From Dehalococcoidia bacterium (GTDB taxonomy: Bacteria > Chloroflexota > Dehalococcoidia > Tepidiformales > Tepidiformaceae), in the NCBI GenBank assembly GCA_003104995.1, contig PQAO01000005.1, forward strand, positions 1-39,539: a DNA stretch of 39,539 bases. Direction: 5' to 3'. Position 1 is the stretch's first letter. Each line of letters starts with the position of its first letter. A model generated the notes under the pieces. The model saw nothing but the letters and a program-made list of their open reading frames with translations, was not told the origin of the DNA and did not search any database. Shown piece by piece: positions 1 through 7,672 of the stretch. A program made the translations under genes and the position numbers.

Positions 1-6
1 ACATGG

Positions 7-57
7 GGCGTACCTTCTCCTTGAGGGTCTGTGAGTTTGTCACCCACAGGGTACGCC
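7..57. repeat. Inverted repeat at the left edge of the window
   Basis: GGCGTACC at 7-14 is the exact reverse complement of GGTACGCC at 50-57. Inside it, CTGTG (29-33) pairs with CACAG (45-49), so the right arm is continuous while the left arm has a 14-nt bulge. It lies about 105 bases before the first gene's start. It could be the terminator of a gene outside the window or a structured leader; no T-run follows it. Confidence 0.3.
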
Positions 58-162
58 GCCCTCCTTCCTCTCCCGCCCCGTCCCCAACTTTCCGTCATAC
101 CTCGTGGCGTCGGCTATATTCCGCTCAGCGAGCGGCCAGCCGCTGAGTTTAGGGGGACAGCG

Positions 163-903
163 ATGAGACTCGAAGGCATGCGCGCGATCGTGACCGGCGC
201 CGCATCAGGCATCGGGGCGGCCACCGCCGGGCTCTTCGCGAGCGAGGGCGCGCAGGTGCTCGCCATCGACCTCCCGGGTACGGGCCTCGCTGGTGCGCAC
301 GCGGGCCAGCCGAACATCGTCCCCTTCCAGGCCAACATCGCGGGTGAAACGGCCGGCAAGGAGATCGTCGCCGCGGCTCTCGAGCGGTTCGGCGGGCTCG
401 ACATCCTGGTGAACAATGCCGGCACCGGCTCGAACGCGCTCGCCGAGGTCCTACCCATCGAGGAGTGGGACCGCGTCTTCGCCGTGAACATCCGCGGGAT
501 GTTCCTGCTCTGCCAGGCGGCGATCCCGGCGCTGCGCGAATCCCGCCGCGGGCGCATCGTCAACGTCGCCTCGGTGATGGCGGAACGCACGGACTACGGC
601 CTCGCCGCCTACGCGGCTTCGAAGGCGGGCGTGGCCGGCCTCACCCGTACGCTCGCGCTCGAACTCGGCAAGTTCGGCATCACGGCGAACTACATCCTCC
701 CCGGTGCCATCTACACCGGCATGACCCGCCAGAACTTCGACCAGGACCACATCCGCCAGGTGTGGGAGCGGAAGTCGCCGTTGAAGCGGCTCGGCCAGGG
801 CATCGATATCGCCCGCGGCATTCTCTTCCTCGCCTCAGAGGACGGCAGCTTCGTTACCGGCCACGGGCTGGTGATTGACGGTGGCCTCACGCTGCGGACG
901 TAA
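163..903 (+). CDS. SDR family oxidoreductase (short-chain dehydrogenase/reductase)
   Basis: A classical 246-residue SDR, a cytosolic NAD(P)(H)-dependent oxidoreductase. The Rossmann glycine motif TGAASGIG is at residues 11-18, NNAG at 84-87, and the catalytic Ser137, Tyr150 and Lys154 (YAASK) are all present. The C-terminal GHGLVIDGG is typical of the FabG-like 'classical' branch. The open frame extends to position 31, but the ATG at 163 is preferred: AGGGGGA lies 5-10 bases upstream and the protein then begins just before the first beta strand, as in the family. It converges with another SDR, leaving a 90-base gap. The substrate cannot be told from sequence; alcohol/ketone or hydroxyacyl-CoA substrates are both possible. 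Confidence 0.9.
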   Translation: MRLEGMRAIVTGAASGIGAATAGLFASEGAQVLAIDLPGTGLAGAHAGQPNIVPFQANIAGETAGKEIVAAALERFGGLDILVNNAGTGSNALAEVLPIEEWDRVFAVNIRGMFLLCQAAIPALRESRRGRIVNVASVMAERTDYGLAAYAASKAGVAGLTRTLALELGKFGITANYILPGAIYTGMTRQNFDQDHIRQVWERKSPLKRLGQGIDIARGILFLASEDGSFVTGHGLVIDGGLTLRT

Positions 904-993
904 GGGGTTACTTGGCGGCCCTGGTGGCTTGGGCGAACCTGCATACGGCTTGGAACCTGCACTGGCCGCGGTCCGGTTGCCCGGCACTGCCGG

Positions 994-1764
994 CTACTCC
1001 GCGCCGTAGCTCCCGCCCGAGACCACCAGCTGGCTCCCGGTCGTGAAGCTCGATGCGGCCGAGGCGAAGTAGAGCGCCGCGCCAGCGATCTCGTTGGGTT
1101 CACCGCCTCGATGGAGGAGGATGGTGGAGGCTGCCCGCCTGTTGAACGCCTCCAGGTCCCACGCCTTCGAGATGTCCGTTAGGAACGGCCCCGGGATGAT
1201 GCAGTTCACCCGCACCTTCGGCGCGAACGCCCGCGCGAAGCCCACGGTCATCGCGTTCAGGCCGGCCTTGGCCGCGGCGTAAGGGATCACGTTCGGGCCG
1301 GGGTTCTGCGAGGCCGTGCTCGACACCATGATGATCGACCCACCGTCGCCCTCGGCCATCCTCGTCCCGACGATCGAGGTCAGCCGGAAGGGGCCCTTCA
1401 GGTTCACGTCGAGCACCTTGTCGTAGAGGGCCTCGGTGACGTTGACCACGCGGTCGTAGATGGGCGACATCCCGGCGTTGTTCACCAGGATGTCCACCTT
1501 GCCGAACTCGGCGTAGGCCGTCTCGGCGAGCTGCTCCACCTGGCCCCACTCGCCGACGTGGCAGGCGGCCGGGAGGGCGCGGCGGCCGGTCTCGGCGCGG
1601 ACCTGGGCCGCCAGCTCCTCGCAGCTCTCGAGCTTGCGGCTGGCGATGACGACGTCCGCGCCGAAGTGGGCGAAGGCGAGCACCATCTCGCGGCCCAGGC
1701 CGCGGCTGCCGCCCGTCACGAGGGCAACCTTCCCGGTCAGATCGAAGAGGTCAGATGGGTTCAC
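994..1764 (-). CDS. SDR family oxidoreductase
   Basis: A 256-residue classical SDR. It has the cofactor motif TGGSRGLG at residues 17-24, NNAG at 95-98, a serine pair at 148-149, and the catalytic Tyr162 and Lys166 (YAAAK). The C-terminus SQLVVSGGSYGAE is typical for the family. The start is GTG, supported by GGGAG about 6 bases upstream. It is transcribed away from the haloalkane dehalogenase-like gene across a 132-base divergent spacer that should hold both promoters. The sequence resembles the gluconate/glucose-dehydrogenase-like SDRs common in catabolic gene sets, but the substrate is not determinable. It is not a close copy of either other SDR in the window. Confidence 0.9.
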   Translation of the reverse strand: MNPSDLFDLTGKVALVTGGSRGLGREMVLAFAHFGADVVIASRKLESCEELAAQVRAETGRRALPAACHVGEWGQVEQLAETAYAEFGKVDILVNNAGMSPIYDRVVNVTEALYDKVLDVNLKGPFRLTSIVGTRMAEGDGGSIIMVSSTASQNPGPNVIPYAAAKAGLNAMTVGFARAFAPKVRVNCIIPGPFLTDISKAWDLEAFNRRAASTILLHRGGEPNEIAGAALYFASAASSFTTGSQLVVSGGSYGAE

Positions 1765-1896
1765 AGGTCGCTCCCGGAGGGTTGTCCGGCAATCCTACCG
1801 GTCCGGCAGGTGGTTGCGCAGAGGCCGTCCCGGGGGCGGTGGACGCGGCCCGCGCGCCGGCCTACGCTCGCGCAGAATCCGTCGACGAGGTGACCG

Positions 1897-2832
1897 ATGG
1901 CGACAGTCTTCCGGACGCCCGAGGAGCGCTTCAACGCCCTCCCGCAATACCCGTTTCAGCCCCGTTACCTGGAGGTGCCCGCGGCCGAGGGCCAACCGCT
2001 CCGTATGCACTACGTGGATGAGGGCGAGCCGGGCGCGCCGGTCATGCTCCTCCTGCATGGCATGCCCACCTGGTCGTTCCTCTACCGGCGAATGATCCCG
2101 GGACTCGTGGAGGCCGGCTACCGCTGCGTAGCTCCGGACCACATTGGCTTCGGGAAGAGCGACAAGGTGCTCGAAGACGAGTGGTATTCGATAGAGAAGC
2201 ACAGCCAGAATCTGCGGTACCTGGTGCGTACGCTGGATCTGCGGCGAATGACCCTGGTCTGCCAGGATTGGGGCGGCCCGATCGGCCTCCGGCAGGTGGT
2301 CGACATGCCGGAGCGCTTCGAGCGGCTGGCGATCCTCAACACGTGGCTGCATCACGAGGGATACGAATACAGCCCGGCCATTCGGGCGTGGAACGCGGCC
2401 TGGCACCCCGGGGGAGCCATGGACGGGTTGCAGGGCTGTGGATTCGTGATGCAGAACTACCTCGCGAACTTCCCGAAGGGATCCACGCCGCTCACACCCG
2501 AAGGAGCCTTCGCCGCCTATGAGGCGCCGTTCCCCGACAGGGCCTCGAAGGCCGGGCCGCGCCGTTTCCCGCTCTCGATACCGTTCGATAACCCGGAAGG
2601 CGGCAACATCGCCGAACAAGAGCGCTGCTTCGAAGCCCTGCGCTCGTGGACGAAGCCCATCCACTTCATCTGGGGCGAACGCGACCAGGTATTCACGGAA
2701 ACGTGGGGGCGCGCCTGGGCGGCGATGTACCCCCAGGCGACGTACCATGGGCTCGATGCAGGCCATTTCCTCCAGGAATCGCATGGACCGGAGATCGCTG
2801 AGATCCTGCTGGGGCGCATCGCCGAGGAGTGA
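1897..2832 (+). CDS. Haloalkane dehalogenase-like alpha/beta hydrolase (HLD-I / DhlA type)
   Basis: A 311-residue alpha/beta hydrolase matching subfamily I haloalkane dehalogenases in length and motifs. HGMPTWS (54-60) forms the oxyanion region. VCQDWGG carries the predicted nucleophile Asp124 and the halide-stabilising Trp125. Asp263 (GERDQ) and His290 (DAGHF) complete the triad. The cap segment AYEAPFPD (207-214), followed by AG and RRFP, resembles the corresponding stretch of DhlA from Xanthobacter as I recall it. Cap tryptophans at 165 and 169 are candidates for the second halide-binding Trp. Haloalkane dehalogenases hydrolyse carbon-halogen bonds to an alcohol and a halide. The ATG follows GAGG with 6 bases between. 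A related epoxide hydrolase is the main alternative, but the Asp-Trp pair argues for the dehalogenase family. Confidence 0.82.
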   Translation: MATVFRTPEERFNALPQYPFQPRYLEVPAAEGQPLRMHYVDEGEPGAPVMLLLHGMPTWSFLYRRMIPGLVEAGYRCVAPDHIGFGKSDKVLEDEWYSIEKHSQNLRYLVRTLDLRRMTLVCQDWGGPIGLRQVVDMPERFERLAILNTWLHHEGYEYSPAIRAWNAAWHPGGAMDGLQGCGFVMQNYLANFPKGSTPLTPEGAFAAYEAPFPDRASKAGPRRFPLSIPFDNPEGGNIAEQERCFEALRSWTKPIHFIWGERDQVFTETWGRAWAAMYPQATYHGLDAGHFLQESHGPEIAEILLGRIAEE

Positions 2833-2862
2833 CGACCGCGATGCGCCCGCTGGCGCCAGGAC

Positions 2863-3675
2863 TCAGGCGAGCAGTTCCGCCGCCGTGAGGTTGAATTCCT
2901 TCAGCACGTCGGCCGCATAGGTAATGTGCCCCGAGTTCACCGCCGGGTCGCCGTGCACGAGGTGCAGGCAGGCTTCCGCCATGTGCTCGACCGGGGTCGC
3001 CATGTCCTTGTTCGCCTCGGTCACGAGCCCGTGGTGCAGCACGCCTGGTGTCGCGACCAGGCCCGGCGAGATGACGTTCACGGCGACGTTGTCGTTGCTG
3101 GCTTCCGATGCGAGGCCCGTGGTGAAGCGCTCGAGCGCCGCCTTGCACATCCCATAGACCGTGCCGCCCCGGCCTGGCGCCCGCAGCTGCGGATGGAGCG
3201 CCGCGTGCGAGGAGATGTTCAGGATCCAGCCCGACTTCCGCTCGCGCATCGAAGGCAGCACGAGCTGTGCAAGGTGGAACGGCCCGAACACCTGCACTTC
3301 GAACATCAGCTTCATCCGCTTCTCCGGGAACGAATCCACCGGGATGAAGTAGGTGATTGCCGCGTTGTTGACGAGGATGTCGACGGGGCCGAAGTGGTCC
3401 ACGGTCTGCTTGATCAGCGCTTCGCGGTCGGCGGCCTCGGAGAGGTCACAGCGGACCGCGAGGGCTTCGCCACCTGCGTCGTTGATGCGCTTTACGACGC
3501 CATTGATGCTCCCGGGCAGCATGTGGTCGCCTTCTTCGACGGTACGGGCCGAGACGACGACCTTGGCGCCCTCCATCGCATACCGGATGGCGATCGCCTC
3601 GCCGATGCCGCGCGATGCCCCGGTGACGACGGCGACTTTGCCGGCGAGCACCCCGTTCTTGTTGATGGTTGCCAT
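2863..3675 (-). CDS. SDR family oxidoreductase
   Basis: A 270-residue SDR, slightly longer than its two neighbours because of an insertion at residues 50-60 and a longer loop before the active site. TGASRGIG is at 18-25, NNAA (instead of NNAG) at 103-106, Ser155/156, and the catalytic Tyr174 and Lys178 (YGMCK). The last strand reads SGHITYAADVL rather than the usual VDGG, so this is a diverged subgroup. The ATG at 3675 has a strong GGAGGAA nine bases upstream. It converges on the dehalogenase-like gene with a 30-base gap. It is likely an NAD(P)-dependent dehydrogenase; the substrate is unknown. Confidence 0.88.
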   Translation of the reverse strand: MATINKNGVLAGKVAVVTGASRGIGEAIAIRYAMEGAKVVVSARTVEEGDHMLPGSINGVVKRINDAGGEALAVRCDLSEAADREALIKQTVDHFGPVDILVNNAAITYFIPVDSFPEKRMKLMFEVQVFGPFHLAQLVLPSMRERKSGWILNISSHAALHPQLRAPGRGGTVYGMCKAALERFTTGLASEASNDNVAVNVISPGLVATPGVLHHGLVTEANKDMATPVEHMAEACLHLVHGDPAVNSGHITYAADVLKEFNLTAAELLA

Positions 3676-3800
3676 TTGTCGGAGTTCCTCCAGTGGTCTC
3701 GGGATACGAGTGGGCCGATCTTGGCGGCTGGCGGGCCCGCTGTCACCTTGCCCCCCGAAAGGTGTGTGCCACGCCCGGCCGCTACACTGAGCGCACCGGC

Positions 3801-3995
3801 ATGGCCATCAACACCATCTGCGCGACTTGTGGGACGACGCTCCACTCTGAACTCTCGCGGACGCTTGGGCGTTGCGGCGCCTGCCGTGCGGGCGAAGAAA
3901 CTGGCGGCGACTACCCCTCCCCACCGCCAGACCTCCGCAGGCGCGTGCCTGGAGCCACCGCCCCGGACCCGAAGTGCGAGGCAAACCGGCCTTAG
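3801..3995 (+). CDS. Small zinc-ribbon-like protein (64 aa)
   Basis: A 64-residue frame from an ATG at 3801. It has two CxxC knuckles, C7-x2-C10 and C25-x2-C28, separated by 14 residues, which is the spacing of small treble-clef or zinc-ribbon proteins. The second half is proline/arginine-rich and looks disordered. No clear Shine-Dalgarno sequence precedes the ATG, which lowers confidence. The TAG at 3993-3995 overlaps the TAA of the converging LLM oxidoreductase gene. It sits in the 316-base space between two minus-strand genes and has the base composition of its neighbours. It may be a nucleic-acid- or metal-binding accessory protein, or a chance frame. Confidence 0.45.
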   Translation: MAINTICATCGTTLHSELSRTLGRCGACRAGEETGGDYPSPPPDLRRRVPGATAPDPKCEANRP

Positions 3996-5041
3996 CCCCG
4001 GTTTCCCTTGCTCGCACCCGTGATCTCGGCCATGAGCTCGATAGCCCGGTCGTCCCCGCCGATAGTCAGGCCCGTGAGGCCGCTGTCCTCCCACGCGCGG
4101 TAGCGTTCGCGGATCCGCTCCGGCGGCCCGACCAGCGCACCGTCGTCGCAGAACTCATCCGGGACGGCCTCGATGGCCTCGCCCTTGCGGCCGGCGAGGT
4201 AGAGCTCCTGGATCGTTTTCGCTGCGTCGCCATATCCGCGGCGCACCATCATGTCGTTGTGGAAGTTCTTGCTGCTGTGTCCCATGCCCCCGGCGTAAAG
4301 GGCGATCATGGGCTTCATCTGCCGGAAGGCGTCGCGCAGGTCATCGGTGACGATCACGGAAACGCTGGACTGCATCTCGAAATCCTTCCACGACTTGCCG
4401 TTCCCCGCCCGCGCGAAACCCTCTTCGATCCAGGGGCGGTACATGGGGGCCGTCGCTGGCACGAAGCCGAGCGGCAGGATGCCGTTGCACACCTCCGCCG
4501 CGAGCCGCACGTTCGTCTCCGTGCCGCTCCCCAGCCAGACCGGGATGTTCGGGTTCATGTGCAGGATCGACTTTAGCGGCTTGCCGATGCCCATTGCCCC
4601 CGGCCCGGTGTAGGGGAGAGAGATCTCCTTTCCCTGGTGCGTGACGGGCTCTTCGCGAGCGAAGATCTTCTTCATGATGGTCACGTAATCGCGCAGCCTG
4701 TAGTAGGGCCGCCCCCACGGCTGGCCGTACCAGCCCTCCACAATTTGCGGCCCCGAAACGCCGATGCCGGCAATGAATCGGCCGCCACCGGATAGCGCAT
4801 CGACAGTCGCGGCCTGCATCGCCGCCATCGCAGGCGGGCGCCCGGCCAGCTGCATGATCCCCGTGCCGAGCCGGATGCGGGTTGTCAGCGCCGCGATATA
4901 CGCCAGCGGAGTGATGGCATCAGAGCCATAGGCTTCGGCCGTCCAGACGGAGTCGTAGCCAAGCTCCTCGGCCCGGAGGACCTTCTCGATGGGGAGGCGC
5001 ATGTCGGCCCCTGAATATCCAACACTGATGCCGAGCTTCAC
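3992..5041 (-). CDS. LLM class flavin/F420-dependent oxidoreductase
   Basis: A 349-residue luciferase-like TIM-barrel oxidoreductase. The N-terminal strand MKLGISVGYSG, the AEELGYDSVWTAEAYGSDA helix-strand and the LGTGIM strand are typical of the F420-dependent (MER-like) LLM group. So are FIAGIGVSGPQIVEG and PVWLGSGTETNVRLAAE. These enzymes carry out hydride transfers with reduced F420 or FMN on diverse organic substrates. The start is GTG with GGGAGGAAAG upstream. It diverges from citrate synthase across 252 bases that contain a 14-bp palindrome. Such genes are abundant in terrestrial and marine Chloroflexota and Actinobacteria. The substrate is unknown, and F420 versus FMN cannot be settled from sequence alone. 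Confidence 0.88.
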   Translation of the reverse strand: MKLGISVGYSGADMRLPIEKVLRAEELGYDSVWTAEAYGSDAITPLAYIAALTTRIRLGTGIMQLAGRPPAMAAMQAATVDALSGGGRFIAGIGVSGPQIVEGWYGQPWGRPYYRLRDYVTIMKKIFAREEPVTHQGKEISLPYTGPGAMGIGKPLKSILHMNPNIPVWLGSGTETNVRLAAEVCNGILPLGFVPATAPMYRPWIEEGFARAGNGKSWKDFEMQSSVSVIVTDDLRDAFRQMKPMIALYAGGMGHSSKNFHNDMMVRRGYGDAAKTIQELYLAGRKGEAIEAVPDEFCDDGALVGPPERIRERYRAWEDSGLTGLTIGGDDRAIELMAEITGASKGNRG

Positions 5042-5161
5042 GGTCTTTCCTCCCGGGCGCGTACTGGTAGCCGGGCAACGGTGCCATGCCCCGGCGGCCG
5101 CTGCAAGGCCGCTTCCCTCTACGTGGCGTTGGCGCCGGGCCCGGCGTACTCACCGGTCCCA

Positions 5162-5175
5162 GTTGCGCGCGCAAC
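5162..5175. promoter_or_regulatory. 14-bp perfect palindrome between the LLM oxidoreductase and citrate synthase genes
   Basis: GTTGCGCGCGCAAC reads the same on both strands. It lies about 120 bases from each flanking start codon in the divergent spacer, a plausible operator position. No regulator gene is adjacent, so this is only a candidate site; GC-rich alternating sequence also produces such palindromes by chance. Confidence 0.3.
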
Positions 5176-5293
5176 CGGTACCTCTGGTCCCCGAAGCGGC
5201 GGCCGGATGGCCATGACCGGCCACTTGCTCGGGCCGTACCATTGGCACGCGCCGGCTGCCCATGCCGGGATAGCGCACGAGGAGATGCTACGC

Positions 5294-6580
5294 GTGAGTG
5301 CTGAAACCCTGACCGTCATCGATAACCGGACCGGAGAGCGTTACGAAGTTCCCATCCAGGACGGGACCGTCAGGGCGATGGACTTCCGGGGAATGCGCAC
5401 TTCCGCTGACGATTTCGGGCTCATGGTCTATGATCCGGCCTTCACGAACACCGCTTCGTGCCGCAGCGAGATCACCTTCATTGATGGCGATAAGGGCGTC
5501 CTCGAATACCGCGGCTACCCGATCGAGGAACTCGCCGAGAAGAGCACCTACCTCGAGACAGCCTTCCTGATCGTGAACGGCCACCTGCCTTCGGCCCCGG
5601 AACTCAAGGAGTGGACCCACAACATCACCTTCCACACCTTCGTCCACGAAAACGTTCGCCGCTTCATGGATGGCTTCCGCTATGACGCCCACCCCATGGG
5701 CGTCCTCGTGAGTTCGGTCGCCGCGCTCTCCACGTTCTATCCAGATGCCAAGGACGTGGATAGTCCCGAGTCCCGCGACCTGCAGACATGGCGCCTGATC
5801 GCCAAGGTGCCGACGCTGGCCGCGTTTGCCTACCGGGCCAGCCGGGGCCTCCCCTATGTGTACCCGGACAACGACCTCACGTTCGCGGGCAACTTCGCCA
5901 GCATGCTCTGGCGCATGTCCGAATCCCAGTACGTGGCGAGTGCTGTGATCGAGCACGCCCTGAATGTGCTCTTCATCCTCCACGCGGACCACGAACAGAA
6001 CTGCAGCGCGAACGCCATGCGCGCCGTCGGCAGTTCGCGGCCAGACCCGTTCGTCGCGACGGCCGCGGCCGCGGCCGCCCTCTACGGGCCGTTGCACGGC
6101 GGTGCCAACGAAGCCGTGCTCCTGATGCTCAACGAAATCGGCGACGTGAAGAACGTCCCAGACTTCGTGAAGCAGGTGAAGTCAGGCGAACGCCGGCTGA
6201 TGGGCTTCGGGCACCGCGTCTACAAGAACTACGACCCCCGCGCCCGCATTATCAAGGCCACGGCTGACGAGGTCTTCGAAGTCACGGGCCGCAACCCGCT
6301 CCTCGATATCGCGCTCGAACTCGAACGTATCGCGCTCGAGGACGACTACTTCATCACGCGCAGGCTGTACCCGAATGTCGACTTCTACTCCGGGCTCATC
6401 TACCAGGCGCTCGGGTTCCCGGTAGAGATGTTCCCCGTGCTCTTCGCCATTCCCCGGACGGCCGGCTGGGTCGCCCAGTGGCGGGAGATGGTGACCGACC
6501 CCGAGCAGAAGATCGCACGCCCACGCCAGGTCTACACCGGGGCACGGGGCCGGAGGTACGTTGAGTTGGGGAAGCGGTAG
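5294..6580 (+). CDS. gltA: Citrate synthase (type II, GltA-like)
   Basis: Citrate synthase condenses acetyl-CoA with oxaloacetate, the entry step of the TCA cycle. From the GTG at 5294 the product is 428 residues, matching GltA of Gram-negative type. Catalytic residues are visible: His268 in PLHGGANEA, His307 in GFGHRVYKNYDPRA and Asp363 in YPNVDFYSG, equivalent to E. coli His264, His305 and Asp362. HADHEQNCSAN precedes the active site as in GltA. The frame stays open back to 5081. I chose GTG because GAGGAG lies nine bases before it, while the ATG at 5285 would directly abut that sequence. A strong hairpin terminator follows 28 bases after the stop. Confidence 0.95.
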   Translation: MSAETLTVIDNRTGERYEVPIQDGTVRAMDFRGMRTSADDFGLMVYDPAFTNTASCRSEITFIDGDKGVLEYRGYPIEELAEKSTYLETAFLIVNGHLPSAPELKEWTHNITFHTFVHENVRRFMDGFRYDAHPMGVLVSSVAALSTFYPDAKDVDSPESRDLQTWRLIAKVPTLAAFAYRASRGLPYVYPDNDLTFAGNFASMLWRMSESQYVASAVIEHALNVLFILHADHEQNCSANAMRAVGSSRPDPFVATAAAAAALYGPLHGGANEAVLLMLNEIGDVKNVPDFVKQVKSGERRLMGFGHRVYKNYDPRARIIKATADEVFEVTGRNPLLDIALELERIALEDDYFITRRLYPNVDFYSGLIYQALGFPVEMFPVLFAIPRTAGWVAQWREMVTDPEQKIARPRQVYTGARGRRYVELGKR

Positions 6581-6608
6581 CAGTCACTCCGGCCGGTCGC
6601 GGTCTTCA

Positions 6609-6644
6609 GGGCGCCACTCAGCCGAGTGGCGCCCTTGTCTTGCT
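6609..6644 (+). terminator. Rho-independent terminator of citrate synthase
   Basis: GGGCGCCACTC (6609-6619) and GAGTGGCGCCC (6624-6634) form a perfect 11-bp stem with the loop AGCC, followed by the T-rich TTGTCTTGCT. It sits between convergent genes, so it may also stop transcripts of the minus-strand dihydroorotate-dehydrogenase-like gene, though the T-run is only on the plus side. Confidence 0.88.
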
Positions 6645-6655
6645 CCCGTGGATGC

Positions 6656-7672
6656 TCAGGCCCGGACCCCCGGGACGGAGCCGGAGTACGACACGAGCGC
6701 CTTCATGTAGTGCGCCCGTTCGAACTCCGCCGGGTCCGGGCAGGCCGCCTGGCTGAGGCTGCCCTTCAGCTGTTCGACCGACTCGTACTCGTGCTCCACG
6801 AGCCACCTGGTGAGGTCGTCGTGGACCTGTGACAGTCGGTCCGGGCCGTGCACCAGGAGCGCCGAGGCCATCATTGCCACGTCCGCACCGGCGAGGAGGA
6901 CTTTCAGCACGTCCTCGCTGCTGTGGATGCCCGTGGTTGCAGCGAGCGACGCCTGCACCTGGCCTCGAAGAATTGCGACCCAGCGCAACGGCAGCGTCAG
7001 CTCGGCCGGGGTGCTCAGGCGTACTCGCGGGACGACGGTCAACGTATCGAGGTCGATGTCGGGCTGGACAAAGCGGTTGAACAGGACGAGCCCGTCGGCC
7101 CCGGCGGCCACCAGCCTCCGGCACATATCCGGGAGTGCCGAGAAGTACGGCCCGATCTTCACCGCCAGCGGAATAGATACCGTGTCGCGGACTGCGGCGA
7201 CCAGCGAGATGTACCGCTCCTCCACCGTTGCTGCCGTGTCGTCCACGTTGGCCGCCACCAGGTAGATGTTGAGCTCCAGGGCATCTGCCCCGGCCTCCTG
7301 GATTAGCCGCGCATAATGCGTCCAGCCGGAGGCCGTCACCCCGTTCAGGCTCCCGATCACGGGGATGGAGAGTTCGCGCTTGGCGGCTTCGATAGATTCG
7401 AGGTACGTCGCCGGCCCGGTCTTGTAGTCCGTGATGGCGGGAAAGAAGTCATGCGCCTCGAAGTTGCCGCCGGTCCACTGTTCCAGCAGCTCGTGGAGGT
7501 CGAACGATTCGTGCTCGATCTGTTCTTCAAAGAGCGACCGCATCACCACCGCGCCCGCCCCGCACGCCTCGAGCTGCCGCAACGTCTCGAGTCTGTCGGA
7601 GAGCGGAGAGGCGGAAACCACGAGGGGGTTCCGAAGACGCATGCCGAGGTAGCCGGTACTCAGGTCAGTCAT
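6656..7672 (-). CDS. Dihydroorotate dehydrogenase-like FMN protein, coupled to nifJ
   Basis: A 338-residue TIM-barrel protein of the class-1 dihydroorotate dehydrogenase superfamily. The visible features are LRNPLVVSASPLS at the N-terminus, PVIGSLNGVTASGW, EAGADALELNIY, PLAVKIGPYFS and the phosphate-binding region TTGIHSSEDVLKVLLAGADVAMMASALL. The ATG lies inside the end of nifJ: ATGACTGA overlaps the nifJ stop by 8 bases, with GGAGAGATGGG as its ribosome site, so translation is probably coupled. No pyrimidine genes are nearby. Similar genes next to nifJ are annotated 'dihydroorotate dehydrogenase-like', so a role linked to pyruvate:ferredoxin oxidoreductase is more likely than pyrimidine synthesis. 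That role is an inference. Confidence 0.85.
   Translation of the reverse strand: MTDLSTGYLGMRLRNPLVVSASPLSDRLETLRQLEACGAGAVVMRSLFEEQIEHESFDLHELLEQWTGGNFEAHDFFPAITDYKTGPATYLESIEAAKRELSIPVIGSLNGVTASGWTHYARLIQEAGADALELNIYLVAANVDDTAATVEERYISLVAAVRDTVSIPLAVKIGPYFSALPDMCRRLVAAGADGLVLFNRFVQPDIDLDTLTVVPRVRLSTPAELTLPLRWVAILRGQVQASLAATTGIHSSEDVLKVLLAGADVAMMASALLVHGPDRLSQVHDDLTRWLVEHEYESVEQLKGSLSQAACPDPAEFERAHYMKALVSYSGSVPGVRA

Noticed and set aside
31..162. N-terminal extension of the first SDR frame
   Set aside because: The 44 extra codons are proline-rich and unlike SDR proteins, and the ATG at 163 has a good ribosome site.
2926..4023. Long plus-strand frame opposite the third SDR
   Set aside because: It is antisense to a gene with full SDR motifs and has the His/Arg/Val-rich content of a GC-rich shadow.
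5081..5293. N-terminal extension of citrate synthase
   Set aside because: It would add about 70 residues not found in GltA; GTG at 5294 has GAGGAG at ideal distance.
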